Positions 1-13,400 are shown, counted from the first letter of the stretch. The stretch: 64,000 nucleotides of DNA from Acanthochromis polyacanthus (GCF_021347895.1 NC_067125.1:22361121-22425120), one strand, 5' to 3'. The notes: generated from the sequence alone by a model not told the origin. Translations and numbers: made by a program.

Positions 1-662
1 GAGGTAGGTAGAAGAAGAAGGTACTTGGTAACTCTCTGGTTAAGGTCATGTGTGGTCTCTGTTACCATCCTTTCTATGAACCCACAGCTGGTCAGACTGC
101 AGACTGAAGCACCTATGCCAGCATGAAAGAAGTGTGAAATGTTGCCCTGTCTCTGTCTGTTTCCCTGTGATGGGATGAAGGGGGGAGGAGTGATGTTCCT
201 GGGGTTTGCTTTCAGAGGATAACCCACCTGGGGACTGCTGGAAGGAGCCTGTCATACTGAGGGAGTTTTGCCCTCTCTCTCCTGGGCATGGAGGAGCTCA
301 CAGTAGGGGTTGAGGAGGATCCAAGCATGGATTTTTACAGATGGAGTGCTATGTGAATAAGTTGACACATAAAGGGTTTGAAGATGTTGCTGCACAGAGG
401 AAGTGTCCCTCATCCTGGGGGGGGAGCTCGACCAGCTGTCTATGACTTGACCACTCAGCTAAGAATTTATTTGTCTGTTGTGGAAAATTGGATGTAATCT
501 TACTTCATATAATGTAATATAAATTGGGGGCATTTTGGAAGACATTTTGTTGGATTTGTTTGTAGGTATAAAGTTTGGCATTGAAATAAAACTACAAAGA
601 AGTTATGAGGAGGCTGGAGTGGAGATTCAGCTCATTCACTGAATAAAGTTTGATTTAACACA
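1..662. other. Unrecognised non-coding sequence
   Basis: No recognisable coding motif, repeat family or RNA gene. The open frames here are short and carry no conserved motif. Confidence 0.4.
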
Positions 663-990
663 ATGGGGTCTTCACAGTGGATTGGTGGTAAGCTCTTTTG
701 CCTTGCAGCTACAAGATCCCCGGTTTGCGTCCCAGCCTTCTGGGGATCATTCTGCATGAAGTTTGCATGTCCTCCCTATGGATGTGTGAGTTTTCTCTGG
801 GTATTCTGGCTTCTTCCCACAGTCCAAAAGTCCATAGGTGTGATTGTCTTTCTGTGTAAACCTGTGATAGACTGTTACCTGTTCAGGTGTCCCCTTCCTT
901 CACCCTACGTCAGCTGGGATAGACTCCAGTTCCTCACGACCCTAATGAGGATTAAGCAGTGTATGGATGGATGGACGGATGGATGGACGG

Positions 991-1024
<34 letters not shown>

Positions 1025-1030
1025 AGATAT
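663..1030 (+). repeat. RTE-tailed tRNA-like SINE, copy 1
   Basis: The sequence aligns by eye along most of its length with 32594-32918 in this window. Both copies have the same order: a head with a degenerate tRNA-like box, a middle with a gtttgcatgt-like block and a tcccacagtcc block, and a tail reading gggatagact...accctaatgaggat before a GGAT-type repeat. This is the arrangement of common fish SINE-like repeats with an RTE-clade LINE tail. The copy is diverged and ends in the GGAT/GGAC array. Confidence 0.6.
961..1027 (+). repeat. (GGATGGAC/GGAT)n minisatellite
   Basis: Tetranucleotide array in which GGAC alternates regularly with GGAT in the first half and GGAT alone follows. It lies exactly at the 3' end of the SINE copy, so it is probably an expanded SINE tail. 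Confidence 0.9.
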
Positions 1031-2253
1031 AGTGGGAATAATGCTTCTTCAAATGTATAATGTCCACAGGCCTATTCAGAGAAAGGTGCTATGGGAAAAT
1101 GCAAGTAACAATGATGCAGATTTGAATGATAAAATTTGATCCTGTTCAGAATATAAATGGTGAAACCAAATACACTGTCATGTATTCAGTAGATGTTGAA
1201 CTATTTTTCATCAAAGTCACAAATATCTACATCATGAGAGGGAAAACAAATCAATAAAGTTGTTAGGATTCATCATCTGGGAACCATGCATTTCTGTATA
1301 AAATATCGTTCTAATCCTTCTCCAGTGTTTTCCTATTTCACTATACAAGTGTGATGACATTTGCTAATGCCCCCAGATGAAAAGTCAGAGGATTACCAAA
1401 GTCATTATGAGTCATCTGCGGAACACCATATATATCTAGCATATTTCATAGCAATCCATCCAATAACAAAACAAACAATAAACACTGGAGAGATGATGGC
1501 ATGGATGGCACCAGGCCTGCTCTGAGGGGGGAGGTGGGGAAGGGGAATCAGACTGGCATCTCTCTCCCTGTGGTGCTGACAGCCACTCATACTCACACAC
1601 CACCTTTGTCACTGCTCTACGCTCACAGGAATAAATTGAACGTCTGTGATCACACCATATATCAAGACAAATAATGAATCACCCACTTACTTCTTCCCTC
1701 TTCCAGCTCTCTACCGGCTCTGTGGATATGCATTCTGTTGGCTCCCTCTCTAAACATTATGCTGTCTCTATCAGCCTATTCAGCTGTCTTTGTTGTTCAC
1801 TATCTGTGTTTCTGTTGCAGCCTCAGCCATCATACTCTACTCTATCTCTGTGCTGTTCTGCCAGCTTGTACTGTACAGTACAGTCCTCTGTTAAAAATGA
1901 AGATGTGCAGATGTGTAATCTTCCACCACCTCTTGTTTCTAATGCAGACATCTTACACATCTTTCTTAGACTTGCAGATTTACAGTCTTCAGCATACACA
2001 GACCACCATATTCATGAAGTGTAAAACAAATGAATGTCTGTTTGGTAGACAATATAAAACACTCAGTGGATTCTTTCATGTAAAATACACTCTAAAAAGC
2101 TTATTTTTGAGTCCATCTAGCTTTGGTGCTTTGAGCATTTTCTTATTACTGTAGATCAAAGGAGATCTTCTGTCTGGGGCTGTGCTTGGTCTTGTGCTGA
2201 CAATCAACAATAACACAATAAGGCAGCTATCATAGAAGAAGCAATGGTATCTA
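1031..2253. other. Mostly unrecognised; fragments of a dispersed repeat
   Basis: Two pieces (about 1247-1300 and 1376-1464) share the block attcatc-ctg-gaac-cat and a later caatccatccaat block. They resemble the tail of a widespread fish non-coding repeat whose other part appears near 54.3 and 58.5 kb. The rest shows no recognisable feature. Confidence 0.35.
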
Positions 2254-2498
2254 GGGGCGGCATGGCTCAGTGGGTAGAGTGGCCGTCTTGCAACCGGAGG
2301 GTTGCCGGTTCAATCCTCGGCCCGTCGAGGTGTCCCTAAGCAAGACACCTAACCCCTAATTGCTCCTGATGGGTCGTGGTTTACACCTTGCATGGCAGCT
2401 TCCGCCATCAGTGTGTGAATGGGTGAATGTGATGTATCTTGTAAAGTGCTTTGGGTACCTTGCAGGTGGAAAAGCGCTATATAAATACAGACCATTTG
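2254..2498 (+). repeat. tRNA-derived SINE with LINE2-like tail
   Basis: The Pol III A box (tggctcagtgg, 2263-2273) fits the consensus exactly, and the B box gttcaatcc is at 2308-2316, giving normal tRNA spacing. The middle part has the ccatcagtgtgtgaatgggtg block. The tail (gtaaagtgctttgggtacc, then aaaagcgctatataaat) is the type shared with L2-clade LINEs, which presumably supply the retrotransposition enzyme. Confidence 0.85.
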
Positions 2499-4969
2499 CC
2501 ATTTGATTAACCCCAGCCTGAATGCAATGTGATCCTAACTTACAAATCAGTGTGGTGTTGTGCTTATTGGAGGCTATTTCCTGCAGTCAGGGCTTTACAA
2601 GATGATAGAATGTAGACACCATTTTCCAGTGTACTCAGTCAGCTTTACAACTACAGTATATCCAAGAAAAATAGCGTCAGAAAAATGATGATAGCGGAGA
2701 AGAAATGCTTACAACTTCACAGATTGTTGTATGTTGTATGAACAGCAACTGAAAAAGTGTAATTTCGAGCACATTTGGTGTTTGAAGTCTTTCAAATCGA
2801 AAAGAGGTGGTGTGACTGCAGTGATAAGTGCCTTAGGACAGCATTTTTTTTCCTAATCATGCACTGGACTGGAAATTATTTACTAACTGTTTATTGTATG
2901 AGCATTGTTCCAATGAGGAATCTGTAGAAAAAATGGATAGCAGATGTACATAGTTCTACAGCTGATCCACATTGGCCTGCTGCATCTTGTGGCATTGCTG
3001 CTCTTATTGAACAGAAAAATATATAGATCTACCATAGATGTTTCTCAAAGACTGTTTTTTACAGGATATAACAGTGAGTTACAGATTGAACTGCAGCACT
3101 GTGTAAGTGATTATTCCAGAGGGGCACAGTGAGTGGACATAGCATAGGATTTATAGAGAATTTAGAACTCCCCACTCCCCAAGTGAATGCTTCCATTATA
3201 ACTCTTTTAATGCTAAAGTATGAAGGGGTGGATGATGGAGAATCTCCTCATGCAGTCTCTCTTCATAGCAATCATCTGTTTTGCTGATGCATGTTTCACT
3301 GTGGACAGTGTGCAGAACTGCAAAGTCTGGACTACATACGGACATCTGCAGAACATTCTGCATCGGCTTGAGTGGATGCTGAAATTTCGTCTCACACGCC
3401 CTCACTGACACATGGATGACTTGGAACTTTATTTACCTTAACTTGTTAACTTAAAGTAATGAGCAATTTTAATGAAACAGGACGTTTATGGGGAGAAAAC
3501 ACAGTGTAAGTGAATGTTATGTGATTTACAAAAGTGTCTCAAAGTGGATAAAGCCAAAATATATAGTTTACGATTTTTATTTTACAAGGCTTTGTGGCAA
3601 ATTTGTCATTTTTTCCAAAAATACATTTCTAAATCTGTTTATCAGTCAAATCATTACATGTTATTTTTCTGTCAGTTAACTGATTAATCAACTAATAATT
3701 TCAAGTGTTTACACAAAACATAATTTAAATATATTTTCAAGCAACCTCTACATGTTGAAGAGCCTCGCCACTACTCAGAAATACAGAGGCCTTAGCGTTA
3801 AAATTTGCCTCGACTCAATTCCAGAGCTTCGTCACAGCTCCTAACTGATCTTAACACAGAGAGGAAAAGTATGGCTACAGGGTCAGGCCTGCTGGTTGGA
3901 ACCGCACAGAACAAGTCTCGACTACTTAAATCTGCTTTGATCTGTGTTTCCTGGAGAGGGGATTGTCTACTTGGTCCTGTGGTAACACTTTTGTACCAGC
4001 CACTGCTTTTTGCATCATCTCTCCCTGCGTGAAGAAGACTTGCTTTGCCTTTCTCTCCCCCTTTTCTCTGTTTTGCTCTATCTCATGCAGACAAGTTCAC
4101 ACATATGCATGCAAACACAAGTTCACAAATCCACATACACACATTTTTCTGTCAAACACATTCTCTTCCTGTCTTTCTCTCACCCCCTACTCTTTTCTCT
4201 CTCTCTCTCTCCTTTTTCCCTTTGACTTCCACAGACACTAATTCCCTTTCTTCAAGGACAAGCATCTCACGGCACATCATCTGAATAAGACTTTGAGTCG
4301 CCATGGCCTCCCAGGGCTTAAGTCCGCAGAGCCCTTCTTCCCGATCCCCTTTTTAATGTTCTAACACCAGCCTAGTGCCGTCAATAAATATTAACATCCA
4401 GAAGGATGAGATATGCTCTGGTTAGGCCGTCTGTTCACCACATGGGTCTCAGGGTGGCTGTCTCTCAGCTGATACTGAGGAAGGATTGTTGAGCTAGTGA
4501 CCCAGACACAAAAAACAGAAAAGCTGTGTAACAGTGCAGTTCTTGTAGATACTATTTAGGAAATGCCTTTATCAATTGGGCCATAAGATCAGGTGTCAAT
4601 TTGTTGTTTAAGCAACAGCATCGGTTGAAAAATTAGAATTTTTTTGATGTCATCAAAGACAAAGACTTGCTCTGGGCTTCAGTTTTGACATCCAAAGTTG
4701 AACAGCTTTGCACAAGGTCTTACTCACATTCCCAATGATAGTAGACCTAGAATGAATAGACCTCACAATTTACAACCTAATACGACAGCTATTGTCTGTG
4801 GTTTGAATCACATTTTCCAGCTGGTGCATTTTTCATCAGAATATTTCTTGGCAAAGAGTATGCTGCATGTATGTATATCTTTTTCTTCAGCTATGGATGA
4901 GGATCAACAGTGCTGTACTACTCTTTCCCACTGTATAAAGGTGTCTTTGCAGTAGTGACCGGCCACATA
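2499..4969. other. Unrecognised non-coding sequence
   Basis: AT-rich DNA with no coding motif. A pyrimidine-rich tract with (CT)n runs at about 4180-4215. Confidence 0.4.
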
Positions 4970-5338
4970 CACAACCATTCAACTGTTTGGAGTCACTCAA
5001 ACAATTTCATGTCTTCTATGAAAACTCACACTTTTATCCATGTGCTAACATAACTGCACAAGGGTTTTCTAATCATCAGTTAGCCTTTCAACACCATTAG
5101 CTAACACAATGTAGCATTAGAACACAGGAGTGATGGCTGCTGGAAATGTTCCTCTGTACCCCTATGGAGATATTCCATTAAAAATCAGCCGCTTCCAGCT
5201 AGAATAGTCATTTACCACATTAACAATGTCTAGATTGGATTTATCATTCATTTAATGCTATCTTCATTGAAAAACACAGATTTTATTTCAAAAATAAATA
5301 TACATCTCTCAGTGACTCCAAATGATTGAATGGTAGTG
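4970..5338. mobile_element. Tc1-type MITE, copy 1
   Basis: A 369-bp element flanked by TA on both sides. It has diverged terminal inverted repeats (left caaccattcaactgtttgga, right tccaaatgattgaatggtag) and no coding capacity. It aligns almost end to end with 24154-24519, sharing for example the block with ttcctctgtacccctatgga. TA duplication and these termini place it in the Tc1/mariner superfamily as a non-autonomous derivative. Confidence 0.85.
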
Positions 5339-6853
5339 TATCAGCTGCTCAGTCTCTGTAGATTAGTTGTGCTTCGTACTGAGAGCAAGGCAAGAGATCT
5401 CAATACTATGTGTGAAGACTCACTACTTCATAGGTTGTAACTGACATCATCAGCGCAAGATGGCAGCACCACAGACTGTATTCCAAAACATATGGAATTG
5501 CTTTAAACTTGCATTCTCTGTAACAGCCAGCAGGGGGCAACTACTCTGGTTGCTCTATATGAGAAAATGACAATACTTCTCCCTTGATCAGTTACCTCAG
5601 CAAGCATGTGCCTTATGTGTTTATGGTCTCAATTGCTAGGTTCACGACTTTCTAGATAGAATATAATATTCATTTTGCAATTTGTGCTCCTCTTTAGAAA
5701 AAAATAGATCATGAAGCAGGGTATGTTTTAGAGTGGTGCTACCTTAGGATTAGCATGAGCATTAACTACTGTATTGGGATGTATTGCATCTTGCTTGAAC
5801 TTTCCTGTCTTACTTCACTTTGAGAATTCCATTTTTTTGGTCTATGAAACATATTTGTCACACTAATTCATATCACATTTTTTTTGTGATGATGTCATGA
5901 TTTTGCTACTTTTCAAAAAATACTTTGATCGCCCATGAGATGAGAAAGTGTTTGTTTTGTTGTTGTTGTTTTAACCTGACTAACTCTGCTCTGATGGTAA
6001 GCCATACTAAGAACCAGTTATTATTTGTCCTTAGCCACAAACTTTCTGAAAGAATGATTAGAAAATGTACAAAAATGTGGGGAAACTACAGAGCTTGAAA
6101 CAAGATTTGATTATCTTAGGTTAGCATGGATGCAGTGGGGAATAGTTAGTCTGACTGGCTTCTAAAGAAAGAAGCTCATTAGTTCACATATCTTGCATTT
6201 CTTTTTTATATAATCCGTGCTCAAAGAACAAAGTAAAAGCAACAGTTCTTGTTTTAGAGCAGTCTTGCCATCAATGTGAGGTAGCCGTGTCTTAAACCAG
6301 TCTATAAGTCCAGACCGATTCAATGATAAAATATTTAGGAAATCTCAGATGTAATCAAATATTCTTTTGTAATGAAATCAATGCCTGTCAGAACACACCT
6401 GAAAGCACTCAGCATTTCTAAGTTTCCCGCCCATACAGTACAAGACGTAGCCTGATGACTGTAACTCCAGCAGCTACCGCTACAGGGTACTGTCACACTC
6501 AGTCCTCCTCTCTTGTCCCTGACTCCCAGCTCCCACTCCTGAGCCCAGATTCATTACAAGCTGTGGCCAGGGTATTAAGATATGGCCGCATTAACAAAGT
6601 TGTCTCTGTATCTTAATTGAATCTACCCCCGCCAGAGCCGAATCTGGATTATGTTTACCTGAAATATAAGCGGCTCGGCAGACGGAACACGGCCCCACTG
6701 ATAAAACACTGGGTTGTCCCCCCTCCCCAATCCTAATCCCCAACTGTAATTTGTTCCTCGATGGATGTAGCTGCGGCGATGGGAACCCCTGATTGGGATT
6801 CATTCCAAGAACAGGAAAACCATCTGCAGGTAAGTTCATCTATTAAGTGGTGA

Positions 6854-6856
<3 letters not shown>
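5339..6856. other. Non-coding; 6540-6840 looks constrained
   Basis: No gene or repeat family is recognised in 5339-6500. From about 6540 to 6840 the base composition changes to mixed and non-repetitive, with TAAT/ATTA-type homeodomain cores (attaatt-like and gggattca motifs). This is the look of a conserved non-coding element, but it is only an inference from texture. Confidence 0.25.

Positions 6857-6948
<92 letters not shown>
6857..6948 (+). repeat. (TG)46 microsatellite
   Basis: Uninterrupted TG dinucleotide array of 92 bases. Its Cys/Val and His/Thr frames are artefacts. Confidence 0.98.
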
Positions 6949-6949
<1 letters not shown>

Positions 6950-7500
6950 ACGGGGTTCACAAGTGTGATCTGCCTCTATCAGCAAACTTTAAACAATATC
7001 CAACTCTTTGTTTGCCTGGGATTGTGGAACATCGCTCGTACATTTGCAAAATTCACTAAGGGGTTCTCACTGTGTTCCAAAATAGGCAGACTGAGACTCC
7101 TGGTCTGGGGCACCTACTGGCTGGATGGCCAGAGTGGGAACATACCTGGATCATAAAATAGGTTTCAGCTCTTATTAAATAACCAAGGCAAAGGAGATAC
7201 ATGGTTTTAGGTGGTGTGTTACAGGTGTAAGGTCACATGATATGTGTTTCAATGCTACTGGTATCATGTTGCTTCAGCTAAGCTCTATAATACCACAGGA
7301 ATTCCAGTTTAAATAACAGATCCAATGGTTAGATGCCTTATGAGACACCAAAACAGTTTTACAGAGGCTGATAGTTACGTATGTATAATGTCTGTGACTC
7401 TTAAGGTCTTGGAAAACATTAGATCATCCTCCACATGAATTTAGAGCATCTTTCTCATTGTTTGTTATTCAAAGAATAGAAAGAAAAAAATTTCTTTACA
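6949..7500. other. Unrecognised non-coding sequence
   Basis: No coding motif or known repeat recognised. Confidence 0.4.
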
Positions 7501-8313
7501 GTCAAACCTGTTTCTGATGTCGTTGCTTGTTGGGTCCTCTGGTGGCCATGTGGTTGGTAATGGACCTTGTAGAGCCTCTGTGGGGGAGATGGCTTGTGGA
7601 GACTGTATTGTTTTTAGCTGGCTGCAGATCGAGCTCCAGATCCCACCTGGCAGTCATCAGGAATGATTGGTCTGGAGCTCTACACCTGCTCTCAGTCCTG
7701 GTTCTCCAAACCTCCCAACCAGTCAGATTGGTCCACAACCACAGGTCCTCCTCCCGCAAGATCCCAGCCGTCACCATGCCTGTTGTAAATCTACAACCAA
7801 ACTCTCGTGGGATTTAATGTGACCAGATTGCCCTGGTACCTCTTGTGTCTTTGTGTTTTGGTGTTCCATAGCCACTGAGGGGTGGGCTAGGTCGAAAAGT
7901 GGCTTCTGTTAGCAGCTGTTAACTTGGTGAGGAGTTACGTGTGTTTTGGTGAAGACTGTAGCTTCTGTTAGCAGCTGGCTAATTCAGTGAGAAGCTACTT
8001 GTGTCCTCTACATATTTCGTAGCCGTTGAGGGGTGCTGATTTACGTCCTGTGTCTTGTTGGTAAGGTGTGCTTTGAGTAACTCTATGTACTCTGCACTCA
8101 TTTGTATTAGTTTCTGTTGTTTACTGTAGGTGTTGCTCTTGTGTTTAGGTTTGGGTAAGAAGTTCAGTTGTTTCGTTTTCTTTAGTTAGATTGAGAACTC
8201 TGTTAGCCATTGTTTGGTTTTATTTGGTTCTTTGATTTAACAATATCCACCAGCCCTGTTTTCCTTTGTTTGATCACTTTTGTGTAATTTTGTCACTGAG
8301 CAATAAATTGCTT
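7501..8313 (+). repeat. Unclassified older repeat split by the L1 insertion
   Basis: The block cttctgttagcagct occurs at 7903-7917 and again at 7962-7976, and a gagggg-type block recurs near 7870 and 8020, showing internal duplication. The unit ends with a poly(A)-signal-like caataaattgctt at 8301-8313. The same 3' end reappears at 14038-14103 and runs on to about 14150. It could be an LTR or the 3' part of another retroelement, but no protein motif identifies it. Confidence 0.4.
8256..8313 (+). repeat. Left direct repeat flanking the L1 relic
   Basis: 58 bases beginning ctgttttcctttgtttgatc match 14038-14103 except for an 8-base indel and one substitution or single-base gap. A T-run (poly-A on the minus strand) follows at 8322-8331. 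This is best read as a very long target-site duplication of the minus-strand L1. Confidence 0.6.
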
Positions 8314-8467
8314 CTTTAAAACATTTTTTTTTTAAATTTTACATTCATACAGTGCACAAACATACAGGGGGCAAGATACAAGAAAACAAAGGACAGAGTT
8401 ACCAACAGCTTCAGATAGTTGATTCCTAAATTTTTGGGGACGTTATTTAAGAGGTATGACTGTATTA

Positions 8468-8470
<3 letters not shown>

Positions 8471-8546
<76 letters not shown>
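8471..8546 (+). repeat. (TG)38 microsatellite
   Basis: 76 bases of pure TG, followed by cgcg, inside the 3' region of the L1 relic. Confidence 0.98.
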
Positions 8547-8550
<4 letters not shown>

Positions 8551-8815
8551 TGATAAATATAATTATATATAGCAGTATTGCTGTTGAAAACATAGGATGT
8601 TGAAACAGAAGAGAAGAAGTGAATAAAAAAATAGCAATAAAAAAAGGAAAAGAAAAAAGCAACAAAAAACAATCATAGTACTAAATGAGAAATGAAACTG
8701 TATAAATTGTAATGATGTGAAGACAACAACAATAACGATAGGGGTTATTACCGATAGGGGTTATTACGTGGGTAATGGTAACCGGCCGATAGGGAGGTGA
8801 AAATATCAAAAGTGT

Positions 8816-9245
8816 ATAATATAGTAACTACAGTGGTATATAATCTGGCAACTACAATAATAATTGTAATACTAGTATAATATGGCAATAATAAAAATAG
8901 TGACAATACCAGCAATAATAATAGCAATAGTTCAGGTAGCAATAATAATAATAATATAGTGATAGCAGCAGTAGTACTAGTAGTAGCAGCAGCTGTAACA
9001 GTAATAATAATAACAATAATAATAATAATATCATAATAATATCGCATTGTAAACAACCAAGCAAGTACACAAACAGCAAGAAAAAAAGATCAAAAACAGA
9101 ATGGGAGATTGTGGTAGTGATATAGTACTACTGGTGGTATCAGTAGTAGTATTAAAACTGCGGGTGGTTTGAGAATTCAGCAACAATATAGTCTTCAATA
9201 TATAATAATAATTACAGTATTACAAAAATAAAAAATAATAGTCAA
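8816..9245. repeat. Degenerate trinucleotide tract (ATA/GTA/GCA)
   Basis: Long run built mainly of aat, agt, agc and aac triplets, for example at 8938-8956 and 8999-9037. Another clean (AAT)n run is at 9606-9624. Leu/Ile/Tyr-rich frames across it are spurious. Confidence 0.8.
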
Positions 9246-9772
9246 GATATTGAGTCTGGCATTTTTCATTGACATTCTGTCTCCTATCTCTTCTGTGATT
9301 TGTGTTTTTTTTTTGTTTGTTTCCCCTTCTTCCTCCCTTGGATGTACGCCAAGTCTTATGTGGTGCATTAAAAACCTTGAGACTGGTGTGGTGCGTAAAA
9401 ACATCGGCACAAGATGCCAAGATGGAACAGGCCAGACTCTAAGACTTATGAATCTTTACAGAAATTGTTTATTTATATCTTTCTCATAATTTATTGTTAT
9501 TATTCTTATTGTTGATGTCGTCTCTCCCCTTTATAATTAATAATAATGGGTGAGCTAATGTACCACTGATACCACCACTATAACATCTTCTCCAACCTTA
9601 CAAATAATAATAATAATAATAATATTTGAGTTATCACAAAATCAGGATTTCTAGTAGACAAGAAAGGAAATTGAAAGAGAGACAGAGAGAGAGGAGAGAG
9701 GAACAAGAGACAGACACTACCTTTAGTTAGTTGTTGGGACTTGGGGATTTAGAGGTTTGAGGAGTGGTTGTG

Positions 9773-10358
9773 TAGCCTAGCCATGCTAGATCCCATGTTT
9801 CTGACGGCACAAGGGTCTAGGGAAGCTCGACAGGGAGGGAGGTGGGCTAAAAGGTTGTCTATCAAATCCCTCTGCAGCAATTGGGTAGGTATATAACCAA
9901 TCAACGCAACGAATAGGCTGACGTGGTTCCGAGAGCACTGGCGGATTGTGTGGCTAAGTCCCATTAGCTTCCCAACCGGCGGAGCCGCGGAGCCAACTGA
10001 TATATTAAGGATTTGCCATATCCCGTCGGCATAAGTCCAAATACGTCTTTCTTCTCAATGAAACACTTAAGTGCCGTCCTTTGTTTATCTTTCAAGTTGA
10101 ATTTTAGCTTCAAATCTTTAAGGGCTGTGGCGAAAGCCGAGTCGAAAGATAACTGTTTATTGTGCGCTGGTTGTTTCTGTCAGAATCGTCACGCCTCTGT
10201 CGTCACTTCGTTACGCCCGCCTTCTGACTCTACACTTCATGGTGATTGGTCCGGCCAGTTTTAGGAGAATCCAGCCTCGAGCCTTATGGAGGGTAACTAG
10301 ACCCTCCCTGGCAGAGAATTAAATTCGTTGCCGTGGGTTGTCTAGCGCGGCTAGGCTA
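9773..10358. mobile_element. 586-bp TIR element (MITE), superfamily unresolved
   Basis: The left end tagcctagccatgctaga and the right end (reverse complement tagcctagccgcgctaga) form imperfect inverted repeats of about 18 bp. The 9-bp sequence gtggttgtg lies immediately outside both ends (9764-9772 and 10359-10367), a clean target duplication. A 9-bp duplication fits Mutator-like elements better than hAT (8 bp), but the termini alone do not settle it. No transposase is encoded. It is nested in the 3' region of the L1 relic. Confidence 0.8.
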
Positions 10359-10418
10359 GTGGTTGTGTGCAGTAACGTAATGAGTGGTGTCCAGATGCAG
10401 AGGGGTTCTGTAGAGGGT

Positions 10419-13400
10419 TCATTTTTTAAAATTTTCTATAGATATAAGGTCGCTCAGAAGATTTTTCCAGAGTGCAATGTTTATGTTTGACCTAGATTTC
10501 CAGTTCATGAGGATAGCTTTCTTAGCGATGGTTAGGGCCACCAGAAGAACATTTGTGTTTGACTGCGGGGGGTTTAATAGAGAGAGGTCATCAAGTAAAC
10601 AGAGGGAGGGGGACATTGGGATATGACAGCCCATAAAGGATGAGAGAAAGGATGTGACCATTTTCCAAAACTGTAAAGTGGGTGGACAGTGCCAGAAAGC
10701 GTGGATATAAGTGTCGGGTGTATTTTGAGTGCAGTTTGTACAGGTATTTGAAGAAAATCCCATTTTGAACAATCTGTGACCGATATAATGAGTTTTATGT
10801 AGAATTTTGTATTGTATAAGTAGCAGGTTGGTGTTTTTTGTCATGGAGTGTACATTTTGGCAGGTTTGTGTCCAGGAGGTGGCATCAAGAGCAAGGCTTA
10901 GATCCTCTTCCCATTTGGAGGACGGGAGAGAAACGGATTTGTGTGACTGCGAGATTAACCTGTAGATTTTTGAAAGACGTTTCTTGGGTGTTTTATAATT
11001 GACTATGTCTGAGATTGGTTAGGGGAGATGTAAGTGAATAGCCGTGTTCTTAAATGCGGTGGTTATGGATGATTTGAGTCGAAGGTATTCCAAGAATTGT
11101 TTGCTCTCGATGCCACCCGGGCCAAATAGGCAAATGAAACCAGTTTATTGTGGTGGATTACGTGTTGTAAATGGGTGATGCCCTTTCTTGCCCATGTGGA
11201 GAGGTTAATTTTTTTTTTTTTTTTTTTTATTGCTGAGGAAGTCCGGGTTATTCCAAATTGGGGTGTGATCTGATGGGGCCATGCTAGTGTTAGTAATATT
11301 GTGGTACTTCCAACAGGCTGTCAGAGTCAGAGATATTATCAGTGATTTGAAAAGAGGTGTTTTTTGACTGATTGGCTTAGGAATGGTAGGTCTGGGATTT
11401 GTAACAGGCTACAGAAAGATTGTTCAATGTCTAACCATACAGTATCTGCGTTTTGAGGATGAATCCTTTTGAGAATGTATTGTAGTTTATTTGCAGTTGA
11501 GTAGTGGCTGAAATTTGGAGCAACAAGAGATTTTTTGGGGGGCTTTTGCAGTGTGCTTAACTTAATGTGAGGTGGTTTGCTTTTCCAGTAAAATTTTGAG
11601 ATTATTAAATCCAATTACCTGAACCAGGAGGTTGTGGGATGGGTTGGGATCTTGTTGAAAAGATAATTAACTTTGGGAAGGATTGCTATTTTGATTGCGT
11701 TTGTTCTACCGATGAGAGAAAGTGGAAGGTTCATCCAGCAAAGTAGGTTGTTATTTATTGTTTTAATAAGAGGAGTGAAGTTAAGGTTGATCAATTCTGA
11801 CAGCCTGGAGGAGACCTTTACACCCAGGTAAGTGATATGGTTTGTGCAGATAGGGATGGGGGGCTGTAGGCTGCCATATCCCAAGTGTCATTTTTCAAGG
11901 GGAGGATTGATGATTTGTGCCAGTTGATGGAATAATCTGAGGCTTTGGAAAAACATTCAATAAGATTTAGTGTTTGTCTAAGGAGTGTTGTGGGTTTTGT
12001 AGAAAGAGGAGTATGTCATCAGCATAGAGACTAATTTTATGGTGACTGTTTGGTGTTTGTATACCTTTGATAAGGGGATCTGACCGGATAGCTGCAGCCA
12101 GAGGCTCTATAAAAATAGTAAAGAGAAAAGGAGAAAGTGGACTGCCCTGTCTGGTCCTCCTGTGAAGTGTGAAGCTTTGTGATGTTAGTCCGTTAGTGGT
12201 TATAGTGGCTGTTGGTGATATGTAAGATTTTAACCCAACTGATGAATGACTCCCCAAAGCCAAACTTTTGGAGTGTGGAGAAAAGGAAGTGCCAGTTAAC
12301 TTTATCGATTGCTTTTTCCGCATCAAGTATAACAATGATTGCTGGTATTTTTAATTGCAGAGTATGATCTATTATGTTTAGGAGTCTGCGCATATTGTTT
12401 GAAGAAAACCTGCCTTTAATAAAACCGGTCTGAGCTGGGTGAACAATGGTTGGGAGTGTTTTTTCCAATCTGTGGGCCAGAGATTTTGTTATGATTCTGA
12501 GATCCGCATTTATTAGTGAGATGGGACGGTAATTGGACGGGAGGGTCGGATCTTTATTGGGCTTAAGTATTAGTGTGATCATGGCTTGATTGATGTAGAC
12601 AGGGAGAGTAGAGGTTTCTTTTAATTTCTGAAATTACTCTTTGGAGCAGAGGGTGTAGGATTGACTAGAAGTGTTTGTACAACTTAGCAGGGAAGCCATC
12701 AGGCCCTGGAGATTTGTTATTGGACATTTTTTGGAGAGAATAAAGAAGTTCTTTTTCTGAGATGGGTGCACTGAGCATTTGAATCTGGTCTGAGTTAAGT
12801 TGTGGAAGATTGAGGTTTTGGTGGTTTTGGATCTGAGTCATACAGGTTACTGTAGTATTCTTTGAAGATATTGTTAATTTCTTGTGGTGATAATGTTGGC
12901 TTCCCTGCTGAGTCCTTCAGTGTGGAAATCATGTTTCTTTTCTTTATTTTGTTTCAGTAGGCTTGCTAAAAATTTTGCGAAATTATCGCTATAAGTGAAT
13001 TGTTCTTGTTTCAGTCATTGGAGTTGAAATTGTGTTTTCTTATTAGTTATTTCCTTTAGCTCAAAATTGAATTTTGTTAACTCATTTTGTGTTTCTTCTG
13101 TCGGTTGGCTTGCATTTAATATTTCCAATTGTTTTATTTTTGTTCAATTTCAGTTTCTTTTTGAAATTATCTCTATTTTCTGTATGTTGAGTATGAAATG
13201 ATAATGCCTCTTAAGACTTCTTTGCCCGTTTCCCAAAGTATAGATGGGGGTGTCTTTGGGGAGTGATTCATGTCCAGAAAGGCTGTCCACTCTCTCTTGA
13301 TGAGCCTGTCACAGTCTGGGTCGTTTTATAAGAAAGTGTTGAGGCGCCATCTTGAAGGTGGTTTTCCTTGGACAGGTATTTTAAGTGTGAGTGTTACAGA

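Noticed and set aside
663..1139. 158-codon open frame
   Set aside because: It runs through a SINE and its GGAT tail, has no domain, and is a by-product of the repeat.
2263..2316. Functional tRNA gene
   Set aside because: A and B boxes are present but there is no paired acceptor stem, and the sequence continues as a SINE.
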